This document shows, piece after piece, positions 1 through 8,934 of a stretch of 64,000 nt of DNA; position 1 is the first letter of the stretch; every line of letters begins with the position of its first letter. A program made the translations under genes and the position numbers. This DNA comes from Gammaproteobacteria bacterium (lineage in GTDB: Bacteria > Pseudomonadota > Gammaproteobacteria > Steroidobacterales > Woeseiaceae): NCBI GenBank assembly GCA_009937505.1, contig JAACFJ010000009.1, positions 18,459 to 82,458 of the forward strand, given 5' to 3'. The notes below the pieces were generated by a model, which saw only the letters and a list, made by a program, of their open reading frames with translations, was not told where the DNA came from and searched no databases.

Positions 1-1
1 T

Positions 2-637
2 TATCTGGGCGACCCGGGCCTGTACGAGTCCTACGACCATTTCACTCGCTGGCAACTCAACTATATGCTGCCGTACTTCTCGGACCTCCTCGAGCCCGAA
101 GGCTACGCAGAGGCTGTCGACTTCATCGTCAGCGACCTGGCGGGCGTCGGCGTCAGCGCCCGCGACCGCGATATCGAGCGCGCCACACCGGTCATTGTCA
201 GGAGCCTGCCGACGCATGCACTCGAGACTGCCGCAGCCGCGGTTGAACTCAACGCACGAGCCCTCGAAATCAACCTCGGCATCTGCCGCGAACTATTGGT
301 CGACGGCGAATTGCCGACGGATATCACCGAAAAAGACTACTTCATCGCCTGCCGCAAGGTGAGTTCGTACGACGAATGCATGGACCTCGTGCACCTGGCA
401 ACGGACCTCGGCGAGACACTGAAGAAACTGGCACGTGTTCCCCTGATCGGCGGACTGTTGCGAACGATGCGCAAGCCTGCGCATGCCGCCGGCTTCGGCG
501 CGCTACAGGAATTTCTCGAGACCGGCTACCTTACCTTCCGCCGGATCTCGGATATCGACCGTTTCCTCGAGTTCCTGCGCCAGCGCATGGACCACGTGTT
601 CGAGCGAGTTTACAACTCGCCGATTACGGGACAGTGA
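2..637 (+). CDS. Hypothetical protein, 5'-truncated by window edge
   Basis: Frame is open from base 2 (YLGDPGLYESYDHFTRWQLNYMLPYF...) through the listed ORF at 65; stop TGA lies in a degenerate repeat (ITGQ*). Confidence 0.7.
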   Translation, partial: YLGDPGLYESYDHFTRWQLNYMLPYFSDLLEPEGYAEAVDFIVSDLAGVGVSARDRDIERATPVIVRSLPTHALETAAAAVELNARALEINLGICRELLVDGELPTDITEKDYFIACRKVSSYDECMDLVHLATDLGETLKKLARVPLIGGLLRTMRKPAHAAGFGALQEFLETGYLTFRRISDIDRFLEFLRQRMDHVFERVYNSPITGQ

Positions 638-660
638 CACCGCTAAGACGGAGCTGTCGC
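627..660. repeat. Possible degenerate copy of the palindrome
   Basis: cgggacagtgacaccgctaagacggagctgtcgcc between convergent genes; only the outer 11 bp of one arm are conserved. Confidence 0.4.
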
Positions 661-679
661 CGCCGTCGAACTCGCCGAA

Positions 680-1135
680 TCAATCGTCATCGACTTCGAA
701 CTGACCCGTCAGCCTGCGCCAGACGTGCGACCAGCTCAGGCCAATGGCGAGCATGACGGACAGGATGATCAGGATAATCCAGGTGAACTCGGAGACCGAG
801 TCGATGTCCAGAACGCCGAAGTCGACCAGCAGCCAGACGAGGCCACCAAAAAGCAGGGCTTCCAGAATCAGCCCGAAGGTGCCCATCGAACGTTGCGTAG
901 CCGTCAGCAATATGACCCAGCCGATCAGGATGATGACGCCGACGACAAAATGTTCCGGACCGAGCCCGCTATTGGAAAAGCCGTTCTGTAGCCAGTGTGC
1001 AAACGACCAGCCACTCGGGTTGTACGTTGCAAGAATCAGCACGAGAGTGGCGGCGAGGCGAAGAAGGAACCCCGTCCAGTCGAATTCGGCCGTCGTTCGG
1101 CTTCCGGTTGCAGCCTTTTCATTCTTGTTATCCAT
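680..1135 (-). CDS. DUF6524-like small membrane protein
   Basis: MDNKNEKAATG...LLRLAATLVLILATYNPSGWSFAHWL with several TM helices; start trimmed from the 203-aa ORF to the ATG at 1135. Confidence 0.7.
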   Translation of the reverse strand: MDNKNEKAATGSRTTAEFDWTGFLLRLAATLVLILATYNPSGWSFAHWLQNGFSNSGLGPEHFVVGVIILIGWVILLTATQRSMGTFGLILEALLFGGLVWLLVDFGVLDIDSVSEFTWIILIILSVMLAIGLSWSHVWRRLTGQFEVDDD

Positions 1136-1510
1136 GGTTCGCTTTTCTCGGGTTGGGTTGCTTTTATCGGGGCAGCCGATTAATCCTAGCGAATAATGTG
1201 CGTCGGTTGCCAGCCGTGGGGCGGGCGGCAACAACAGGCTGACTATTTGGCAGGCCCTGTTCCCGGGCTCATTGTATTTGGTTACGGGCATTTGGATGTA
1301 CTCATGCTGGCCAATTGAGCTTCGCGCGATCGCACCCCCGGCATGCTCAGCGCAGTGCCGCGTCTCTGATATATTGTCGGGAAAACACCGGCAGACAAAA
1401 GAACAACAACATGGCTGAACTCCGCGACACGCGATCCGGCCTCAAAAGTTACCGCTCATGCGCGGGCTGGAGTCACACATTGCAATCGTGAGCAGAGGGC
1501 CCGAGTAATC

Positions 1511-2830
1511 ATGGAAAAGTCCGCAACAGCATTACGGCAACGGCTGCGCGACATCGCGAGCACCTGGCTGCTCGCCATCGTGTTGCTGGTTGCGGCCCTC
1601 GTGGTGACCTATCAGTTTGTGGGCCCGGCGCCGCCACGGCACATTGTGCTCGCAACCGGGGAAGCGTCGGGCGCTTATCACCTGTATGGCCAGCGGCTCG
1701 CAGAGATTCTCGCCCGCGATGGCATTCACCTCGAGTTGCGGACCACGGCAGGCTCGGTCGAGAACCTGGGCCTGGTCAGAGAGGGCGACGCCGTGGATCT
1801 GGCCTTTGTTCAGAGCGGCATCGCCGGGCCTGCGGATGCCGAGAGCGTCGCCGCAATCGGCACCATGTACCTGGAACCCCTATGGCTGTTTGCCAGGTCA
1901 GACCTGCTTCTCGACGACCTCGGCGATCTCGAAGGCAACCGTATCGCCGTCGGCGCCAGGGGCAGTGGCACGCGGGCCGTGGTATTGACTCTTCTCGATG
2001 CGAACGGAGTCAGCGAGACCAACTCGCAGTTCGCCGAAATGCCGTCCGGTGATATGGCGAACGCGTTCAGTTCCGGCGACATCGACGCCGCCTTCGTCGT
2101 TGGCTCGCCGGCCGCCGCCGCCGTCACCGACCTCATCGAAGTACCCGGCGTCACCCTGCAGGATATGCAGCGTGCCGCGGCGTATCCACGTCGGTATCCG
2201 TTTCTCTCGACGATCCTGTTACCGAGGGGCGTACTTGATTTCCAGGCGGACCGCCCTGCGCAAGATATACACACGATCGCCTTCGGCGCGATGCTGGTCG
2301 CGCGCGAGGATTTTCATCCGGCGCTGACCGACCTGTTGCTCGTTGCTGCCGGCGATGTCTTCGGCGGCCATGACCTGCTCGCCGACGCCGGGCAGTTTCC
2401 CACCCCGCAGTACGTCGACCTGCCGCTCAGCGAGGAGGCAGAGAGGCATTTTGACTACGGTCCACCGTTCCTTATGCGCTACCTGCCATTCTGGGCAGCC
2501 ACGCTCGTCGATCGGCTGTGGATCATGCTTTTGCCGTTGATCGGTTTGAGTGTGCCGCTCGTGAAACTGGTTCCTCCGGCCTATCGCTGGCAGATCCGCC
2601 GCCGCTTGCTGCGCATCTACGCCGAGCTTGACGCGATCGACCCGCAACGGACGCCAGTTGGTGACGAGCAAGAGGTGCGTGAGCGCTTCCGGCAGCTCGA
2701 TCGCCTCGAGAACGAGGCCACTATCCAGGGCGTGCCCCGCGGCTACACCGACGACGTGTACAAGCTGCGACGCGATATCGATCTCGTGCGGCGGCGTCTC
2801 GGCGCCGCCTCACCGGCGATCAAAAACTGA
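1511..2830 (+). CDS. TAXI-family TRAP transporter solute-binding protein
   Basis: N-terminal TM, HIVLATGEASGAYHLYGQRLAEIL and GSVENLGLVREGDAVDLAFVQ motifs typical of TAXI receptors; C-terminal TM extension. Confidence 0.8.
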   Translation: MEKSATALRQRLRDIASTWLLAIVLLVAALVVTYQFVGPAPPRHIVLATGEASGAYHLYGQRLAEILARDGIHLELRTTAGSVENLGLVREGDAVDLAFVQSGIAGPADAESVAAIGTMYLEPLWLFARSDLLLDDLGDLEGNRIAVGARGSGTRAVVLTLLDANGVSETNSQFAEMPSGDMANAFSSGDIDAAFVVGSPAAAAVTDLIEVPGVTLQDMQRAAAYPRRYPFLSTILLPRGVLDFQADRPAQDIHTIAFGAMLVAREDFHPALTDLLLVAAGDVFGGHDLLADAGQFPTPQYVDLPLSEEAERHFDYGPPFLMRYLPFWAATLVDRLWIMLLPLIGLSVPLVKLVPPAYRWQIRRRLLRIYAELDAIDPQRTPVGDEQEVRERFRQLDRLENEATIQGVPRGYTDDVYKLRRDIDLVRRRLGAASPAIKN

Positions 2831-2838
2831 CGGCCGCT

Positions 2839-3354
2839 ATGTTCGTGCGCTCGAGCCTCATCCTGCTGCTGTTGCCCGCAACGTTGTCGGCTGCCGAGCT
2901 GCAAACCGAACACACCTACCGGCTCGCCGACGGCGAGCAGCATCCCGCAGCAACGCTCGATGATGCGAACTGGCTGGTCGGTTCGTGGGTAGGCACGGCT
3001 TTCGGTGAGCGCTTCGAGGAAGTCTGGAACCCACCCTCCGCCGGTTCGATGGTGGGCATGTTCAAGCTGTTCGGCGACGATGGCGTCGCCATGTACGAGC
3101 TGATGGTCATGACGGTCGAAGACGGCACGCTGAGCCTGAAGATCCGGCACTTCAACCCGGACTTCACGGCCTGGGAGGACAAGACCGAGGACGTCACGTT
3201 GCAACTGGTGAAGAAGGAAGATAACGCATTGCATTTCGGGATGGTCAGTTTCTACCGGCGCAACGATGACCGCATCGACGCCTATATCCTGTTCCGGGAC
3301 GGGGACGAAGTTTTTGAGCGGTTGATCGCGTATGAGCGTCGTGAGTCTCCGTGA
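2839..3354 (+). CDS. DUF6265-like secreted protein
   Basis: Signal peptide then LDDANWLVGSWVGTAFGERFEEVWNPPSAGSMVGMFKLF. Confidence 0.7.
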   Translation: MFVRSSLILLLLPATLSAAELQTEHTYRLADGEQHPAATLDDANWLVGSWVGTAFGERFEEVWNPPSAGSMVGMFKLFGDDGVAMYELMVMTVEDGTLSLKIRHFNPDFTAWEDKTEDVTLQLVKKEDNALHFGMVSFYRRNDDRIDAYILFRDGDEVFERLIAYERRESP

Positions 3355-3475
3355 CCTTGCTGACGAAATAGCGGCCGACTGTCTGGTCAGTGCTGTTGTT
3401 CCCGGTGACCCGTCGCCAAGAAACGTCTTTGCGTGATGTGAAGAAGTCATATGCGGACTCGACAACGGTAATCTC

Positions 3476-3922
3476 ATGAAACGATTTCTCCCTGTCCTGG
3501 TCATTTTCGCAGCCGTCTACCTGTACCAGGAATTCGACAGCCCGGCGGATCAGGCGTATTCACAGCAGGTGCCGGCGGCTACCAGCACCGGACCCTCCGC
3601 CAGCATCGGCACCAGCACCGCCCTCGTCGACGGCCGCCAGGCAAAGGGTTCGGGTACCGTCGTGCGCGTGCTCGCGGACGATAACGACGGCAGCCGACAT
3701 CAGCGTTTCATTCTGCGCCTTGCCAGCGGAAGGACGCTGCTGATTGCGCACAACATTGACCTGGCACCGCGAATCAACGGGATTCGCGAGGGTGACGCCG
3801 TCCAGTTCTACGGCGAGTACCGCTCCAACTCCAGGGGCGGTGTAATCCACTGGACGCACCATGACCCTGCAGGTCGGCATCCGGACGGCTGGCTTCAGCA
3901 TCAGGGCCGTGTTTACCAGTGA
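3476..3922 (+). CDS. DUF3465-like secreted protein
   Basis: GSGTVVRVLADDNDGSRHQRFILRLASGRTLLIAHNIDLAPRI...GVIHWTHHDPAGRHPDGWLQHQGRVYQ pattern. Confidence 0.7.
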   Translation: MKRFLPVLVIFAAVYLYQEFDSPADQAYSQQVPAATSTGPSASIGTSTALVDGRQAKGSGTVVRVLADDNDGSRHQRFILRLASGRTLLIAHNIDLAPRINGIREGDAVQFYGEYRSNSRGGVIHWTHHDPAGRHPDGWLQHQGRVYQ

Positions 3923-4013
3923 TCCTCGTTGCCGGAAGCGGATCAACGGCAGCATAGCGACGCACACAGCGCCAGGACTGGAAAAAAAGCTCTACCCCTG
4001 TTCTCATGAAACC

Positions 4014-5762
4014 ATGAAGCTGCTCAAGACCCTTGCGTTGCTGGCCCTCGTGGCCGGTTGCGCCGAAGACCCCGGCGAGCCCGCCCAACCAGAGGACGCC
4101 GGCCTGATATTGATCAACGCCCGGGTGTATACGCTCGACTGGGACGAGCCGGGGCCGGATGGCACCGTGATGCCCGGTGCGCCCCGCGACGCGGGTGGCT
4201 GGCACCCGGATGGCCAGGCCATCGTAATCCGGGATGGTGAAATCCTGTTCGTCGGCAGCAGCGTCGATGCGATGCAGTTCAAAGGCGACTCTACCCGGGT
4301 CGTCGACCTCGCTGGCGCCACGGTGATTCCGGGCCTGGTCGATTCGCACACGCACGTCTTCGGCCTGGGCGCGCTGCTGGACCAGGTCAACCTCGTTGGC
4401 GTCGAGACCGAGGAAGAAGCGGTCGCGCTGATCGTCGAACGCGCGAAGTCCGTGCCGAAGGGCGGATGGATCGTCGGCCGCGGCTGGGACGAAGGCGCCT
4501 GGGCGAACCGCTACCCGGACAAGGCGCTGCTGACGGCGAAGGTTCCCGACCACCCTGTGTTCATGGACAGCCTGCACGGTTTCGCCGGCTGGGGTAACCA
4601 GATAGCGCTCGATGAAGCCGGCATCACCGCGGAATCGGTCGTGCCGGTCGGCGGGGAGATGCGTCTTGGCAGCGACGGCCAGCCGACCGGACTGTTCCTG
4701 AACCAGGCCGTCCAGATGCTGAGTTCCGCCGTTCCCGAACCGTCGCGGGCGACGCTTACGAAGCAACTCCTGCTCGGCCTCGAGCAAATGGCGGCCGACG
4801 GCTACACAGCGGTACATGACGCCGGCCTGGATTCGCAGCAGATGAGCGTTCTCGAAGAACTCGAGGCACAGGGCAGATTGCCGATCCGCGTTTACGCCAT
4901 GCTGTCATTGCGCGACGAGGAACTGATTCGCAAATGGATCGGGAAAGGTCCGGACACCGACACGGACAGCATGCTCGTTACCCGCACCGTCAAAGCCTAT
5001 TACGATGGCGCGCTGGGTTCCCGTGGTGCGCGCCTGCTTTACGATTACTCGGACAAGCCGGGGCACCGCGGCGTCAGCGGCGACGAATACGGCTTCAATG
5101 AGGCGCTGAATGCGGAGGCGATGAAAGCCGGGTTCCAGGTAGCGATCCATGCTATCGGCGACGCGGGTAATCGCGAGGCGCTCGACATACTGGAGGCCGT
5201 ATTTGAAGAGGACCCTTCAACCGCGGCGAACCGTCATCGCATCGAACACGCGCAGGTCATCAGTCCCGAGGATATTCCGCGCCTGGGCCGGCTGGGCATC
5301 ATTGCGTCGATGGAGCCGCCGCATGCGATGGAAGACAAGGCCTGGGCCGAAGACCGTCTTGGGTCGGAGCGAATCCTCGGCGCCTATGCCTGGCGTTCGC
5401 TGCGCGAGACCGGCGCCCGGCTGACCTTCAATGCTGATAATCCCGGCTCCGACCACAACATCTTTTACGGCCTGCACTCGGCGATCACGCGGCAGGACAA
5501 AGATGGGCATCCCGAAGGTGGCTGGTACACGGAGCAGAGGGTGTCCGTTGAAGAAGCGGTGCGCGCGTACACGGCGTGGTCCGCCTACGCGAGTTTTCGG
5601 GAAGACGATACCGGCATCATCGAGCCCGGCCGGTGGGCGGACCTGACGGTCATGAATATCGACCCGTTCGTCGTCGCCGATCAGCAGCCCGGCCGGCTCC
5701 TGGCGGGGCAAATTATCATGACGATCATCGGCGGCAACATCGTCTACGAAAGGGGACAGTGA
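4014..5762 (+). CDS. Amidohydrolase (YtcJ-like), predicted lipoprotein
   Basis: MKLLKTLALLALVAGC lipobox, VIPGLVDSHTHVFGLG metal motif, long amidohydrolase body; start trimmed from 3861. Stop lies in the repeat element (ERGQ*). Confidence 0.85.
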   Translation: MKLLKTLALLALVAGCAEDPGEPAQPEDAGLILINARVYTLDWDEPGPDGTVMPGAPRDAGGWHPDGQAIVIRDGEILFVGSSVDAMQFKGDSTRVVDLAGATVIPGLVDSHTHVFGLGALLDQVNLVGVETEEEAVALIVERAKSVPKGGWIVGRGWDEGAWANRYPDKALLTAKVPDHPVFMDSLHGFAGWGNQIALDEAGITAESVVPVGGEMRLGSDGQPTGLFLNQAVQMLSSAVPEPSRATLTKQLLLGLEQMAADGYTAVHDAGLDSQQMSVLEELEAQGRLPIRVYAMLSLRDEELIRKWIGKGPDTDTDSMLVTRTVKAYYDGALGSRGARLLYDYSDKPGHRGVSGDEYGFNEALNAEAMKAGFQVAIHAIGDAGNREALDILEAVFEEDPSTAANRHRIEHAQVISPEDIPRLGRLGIIASMEPPHAMEDKAWAEDRLGSERILGAYAWRSLRETGARLTFNADNPGSDHNIFYGLHSAITRQDKDGHPEGGWYTEQRVSVEEAVRAYTAWSAYASFREDDTGIIEPGRWADLTVMNIDPFVVADQQPGRLLAGQIIMTIIGGNIVYERGQ

Positions 5763-5816
5763 CTTTAAGTGCCAGGCAAAGTCCGCCTTGCCTGGCACTT
5801 AAAGTCACTGTCCCCT
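5751..5816. repeat. GGGGACAGTGACTTTAAGTGCC palindrome
   Basis: aggggacagtgactttaagtgccaggcaa-loop-ttgcctggcacttaaagtcactgtcccct, between convergent genes. Confidence 0.97.
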
Positions 5817-5828
5817 AATTGGTACTGT

Positions 5829-6131
5829 CTAGTAGTAGATCTGGGTCGTGGTCCCGCAAAGCGACAGCTTGGGATACCAGTCGGGCATTGCCTGTGATGC
5901 TCGCACCATGTCGATCAGGACGAGCTTGGCGAGATTGACCACGGCCTGGCCACGTTCCCCGCCGAGAACCGCGAGATCGGCGGAGGATTCCTGCATCCCG
6001 TAGGCTGTGACAACAAGCTTGTCGCCTCGAAAATAATACGCACCCCGGTATCTCTCGTTTCCGAGATGCACCGAAACGATGCCGTCGGGTAGATTAATCA
6101 TGTCTGCGTTCCATCGTGTGTGTGTAGTCAC
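5829..6131 (-). CDS. Hypothetical small protein
   Basis: 100-aa ORF without competing long ORF; placed convergently with the amidohydrolase. Confidence 0.45.
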   Translation of the reverse strand: MTTHTRWNADMINLPDGIVSVHLGNERYRGAYYFRGDKLVVTAYGMQESSADLAVLGGERGQAVVNLAKLVLIDMVRASQAMPDWYPKLSLCGTTTQIYY

Positions 6132-6336
6132 CCCAAATTATCCGCAGCATGGACGTCTGCAGGTGGCGACTGTGACATAAGCAGGCGCTCGCACGACGAC
6201 AGAAAGGGGACAAGCAACTGTCAAATATGGGATTTTTTGCCCTCCCGTACTTGCAGATCGGCGTTCCGGCACCATTTTTGATGGGCAAGGTGCCATAACG
6301 ATCGTGGACGCCAGGATCGTTTTCGAGAGATAGCCT

Positions 6337-8868
6337 TTGACCGCGCTACTGCACGCCTACGACGAGCTGGTCCTGAAGCGACCTGCGATTACGTTGTTCG
6401 TGATTGCTCTCGTAGTGTCGTTTTTCGCGTATCACGCACCGGCATTCAGGCTTGACGCTTCCGCCGATTCGCTGGTGCTCGAAAACGACGAGGCACTGCA
6501 ATACTACCGTTCAATCAGGGCGCGTTACGGCTCGGACGACTACCTGATCGTCACTTACACACCGAACCAGGACCTTTTCAGTCCAGCCGTCCTGGACGAT
6601 CTAAAGGCATTGCGCGACGAGATCGCGGCGATGGATAACGTCGAGTCCGTCATCAGCCTGCTGGACGTACCGCTCATCCAGAGCCCGCCGATCAGCCTCG
6701 CCGAACTGAGTGAGGAAGTACCGACGCTCGAGAGTCCGCGAACCGACACCGCGCTGGCGAGAGAGGAATTTCTCTCAAGCCCGATGTATCGCAACCTGAT
6801 CATCGGCGCGGATGGCCGGACCACGGCGATGCAGATCAACTTCCGTCGCGATGACACCTGGCATCGCTTGCTGAAGCAACGCAACGAGTTGCGAGAGAAG
6901 AACCTGAGCGGCGAACTGACCTCCGGGGAGCAGGCGACGCTTGGCGCCGTATCGGCACAGTTTGATGCCCATAGCCTGGTAATGCGGGACCAGCAGAGCG
7001 CTGATATCGCCGAGGTCCGGAGCATCATCGATCGTCATCGCGACTCCGCCGAATTGCATCTTGGCGGCGTGCCGATGATCGTGTCCGACTCGATCGACTT
7101 CATCCGGCACGACCTGCTTACCTTCGGCATAGGCGTACTGTGCTTCCTGATCGTGATCCTGGCCGTGGCGTTCCGCAAACCGCGCTGGGTCGTCCTGCCC
7201 ATGCTGGCATGCGCGGCAACCGGCATCATCATGGTCGGCTTCCTCGGATTCGCAGGTTGGCCGGTGACGGTCGTCTCATCCAACTTCATTTCGTTGCTGC
7301 TGATCCTGACGCTGTCACTTGCCATCCACCTGGTCGTCCGCTATCGCGAACTGCACGAGGCATCACCCGATGCCGACCAGGGAGTGCTGGTCAGGGAGAT
7401 GGTCCGCGCCAAGACCGTGCCGTGCCTGTATACCGCGATTACGACGATGGTGGCTTTCGGTTCGCTGCTGTTCAGCGGGATTCGGCCGGTCATCGACTTC
7501 GGCTGGATGATGGCCACAGGCATCGTGGTCGCCTTCCTGCTGGTCTTTAGCCTGGTCCCTGCTGCCCTGATGTTCTTGAGCCCGGGGGAACCTCACCGGC
7601 GCAGGGACCTGACGGACAAGATCACCCACTTTTTCGCGCGGGAGATTCAGGCACACGGCGCAGCCATCCTGACGGCCTCGGGCGTGCTGGCGGTACTCAG
7701 CGTTGCAGGGATGACTTTTCTCACGGTCGAAAACCGCTTTATCGATTACTTCAAGGAATCCACCGAGATCTACCGCGGCATGGAAATCATCGATCGGGAA
7801 CTCGGCGGCACCACACCGCTGGACGTCATCGTCGATGCCCCCACCGAGTTCTTCGAGCGCCAGGAAGAGATATGGGATGACCCGCTGCTCGCCGAGTTTG
7901 GGATGGATGATGCAGAGAGTGGCGGTATTACCGCGACCAGCTACTGGTTCAACACGAGCAGGCTGCCGGACGTATCCGCAATGCACGAGTACCTGGATTC
8001 GCTGCCGGAGACCGGCAAGGTACTGTCCGTCGATACTGCAGTCGAAATGCTGCGGCAGATCGAGGAGGAGATCGTATCGGACAACTTCGAGCTGTCCGTC
8101 CTCTACAACAAGCTGCCGGACGAGATCCGGGAGATCCTGCTTCGCCCGTACATGTCCGAGGACGGCAACCAGGTCCGTTTCGCCATACGTGTCTTCGAGT
8201 CCGACCCCTCGCTGCAGCGCGAAGTCCTGATGCGGAATATCCGTCACCAGTTAACGGACGGATTCGGTTACGACGAAAGCCAGGTGCACCTCTCCGGAAT
8301 GCTGGTGCTGTACAACAACATGCTGCAGAGCCTGTTCCGCTCCCAGATACTGACCATCGGGGTGGTGTTCCTCGCCATCCTGTTCATGTTTGCAGTCCTG
8401 TTCCGCAACCTGAAGATGGCCGCTATCGCGATCATCCCGAACGTGTTCGCGGCCTTACTCGTTCTGGGGTTGATGGGTTGGCTCAGCGTGCCTCTCGACC
8501 TGATGACCATCACCGTCGCCGCCATAAGTATCGGCATCGCCGTTGACGACACGATCCATTACGTACACAGGTTTACCCGGGAATTCGACAAGGACCATGA
8601 CTACTGGGCAGCGGTTGACCGCAGTCACGCGAGCATCGGCCGCGCCATGTACTACACGACAGTAACGGTAACGCTGGGATTTTCGATCCTCGCGCTGTCG
8701 AATTTCGTCCCGACCATCTATTTCGGCTTGCTGACAGGATTCGCCATGCTGGTCGCGCTACTGGCCGATCTGACATTGCTACCGCTGCTGATCGTGCGCT
8801 TCAAACCCCTCTCTCAAAAGGGGACAGTGACTTTAAGTGCCAGGCGTCGGGAATTAGGGGGACAGTGA
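6337..8868 (+). CDS. RND/MMPL superfamily exporter
   Basis: 843 aa, two blocks of TM helices, GIAVDDTIHYVHRFTREF motif. C-terminus GTVTLSARRRELGGQ is encoded by repeat DNA. Confidence 0.85.
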   Translation: MTALLHAYDELVLKRPAITLFVIALVVSFFAYHAPAFRLDASADSLVLENDEALQYYRSIRARYGSDDYLIVTYTPNQDLFSPAVLDDLKALRDEIAAMDNVESVISLLDVPLIQSPPISLAELSEEVPTLESPRTDTALAREEFLSSPMYRNLIIGADGRTTAMQINFRRDDTWHRLLKQRNELREKNLSGELTSGEQATLGAVSAQFDAHSLVMRDQQSADIAEVRSIIDRHRDSAELHLGGVPMIVSDSIDFIRHDLLTFGIGVLCFLIVILAVAFRKPRWVVLPMLACAATGIIMVGFLGFAGWPVTVVSSNFISLLLILTLSLAIHLVVRYRELHEASPDADQGVLVREMVRAKTVPCLYTAITTMVAFGSLLFSGIRPVIDFGWMMATGIVVAFLLVFSLVPAALMFLSPGEPHRRRDLTDKITHFFAREIQAHGAAILTASGVLAVLSVAGMTFLTVENRFIDYFKESTEIYRGMEIIDRELGGTTPLDVIVDAPTEFFERQEEIWDDPLLAEFGMDDAESGGITATSYWFNTSRLPDVSAMHEYLDSLPETGKVLSVDTAVEMLRQIEEEIVSDNFELSVLYNKLPDEIREILLRPYMSEDGNQVRFAIRVFESDPSLQREVLMRNIRHQLTDGFGYDESQVHLSGMLVLYNNMLQSLFRSQILTIGVVFLAILFMFAVLFRNLKMAAIAIIPNVFAALLVLGLMGWLSVPLDLMTITVAAISIGIAVDDTIHYVHRFTREFDKDHDYWAAVDRSHASIGRAMYYTTVTVTLGFSILALSNFVPTIYFGLLTGFAMLVALLADLTLLPLLIVRFKPLSQKGTVTLSARRRELGGQ

Positions 8869-8934
8869 CTCTTGGTGCCAGTCACTTCTGGTCCCTGTCA
8901 CCCTTCTTGCCTGGCACTTAAAGTCACTGTCCCC
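8820..8934. repeat. Compound palindrome with diverged internal unit
   Basis: Outer arms 8820-8845 and 8909-8934 enclose ggggacagtgactcttggtgccagtcacttctggtccctgtcaccc; ends followed by TTTTT. Confidence 0.95.

Noticed and set aside
1411-1491. 26-aa ORF MAELRDTRSGLKSYRSCAGWSHTLQS upstream of the TAXI gene
   Set aside because: Too short to assign; could be a gene remnant or chance.
7363-8247. 294-aa minus-strand ORF inside the RND exporter
   Set aside because: Antisense to a well supported transporter and without recognisable motifs.
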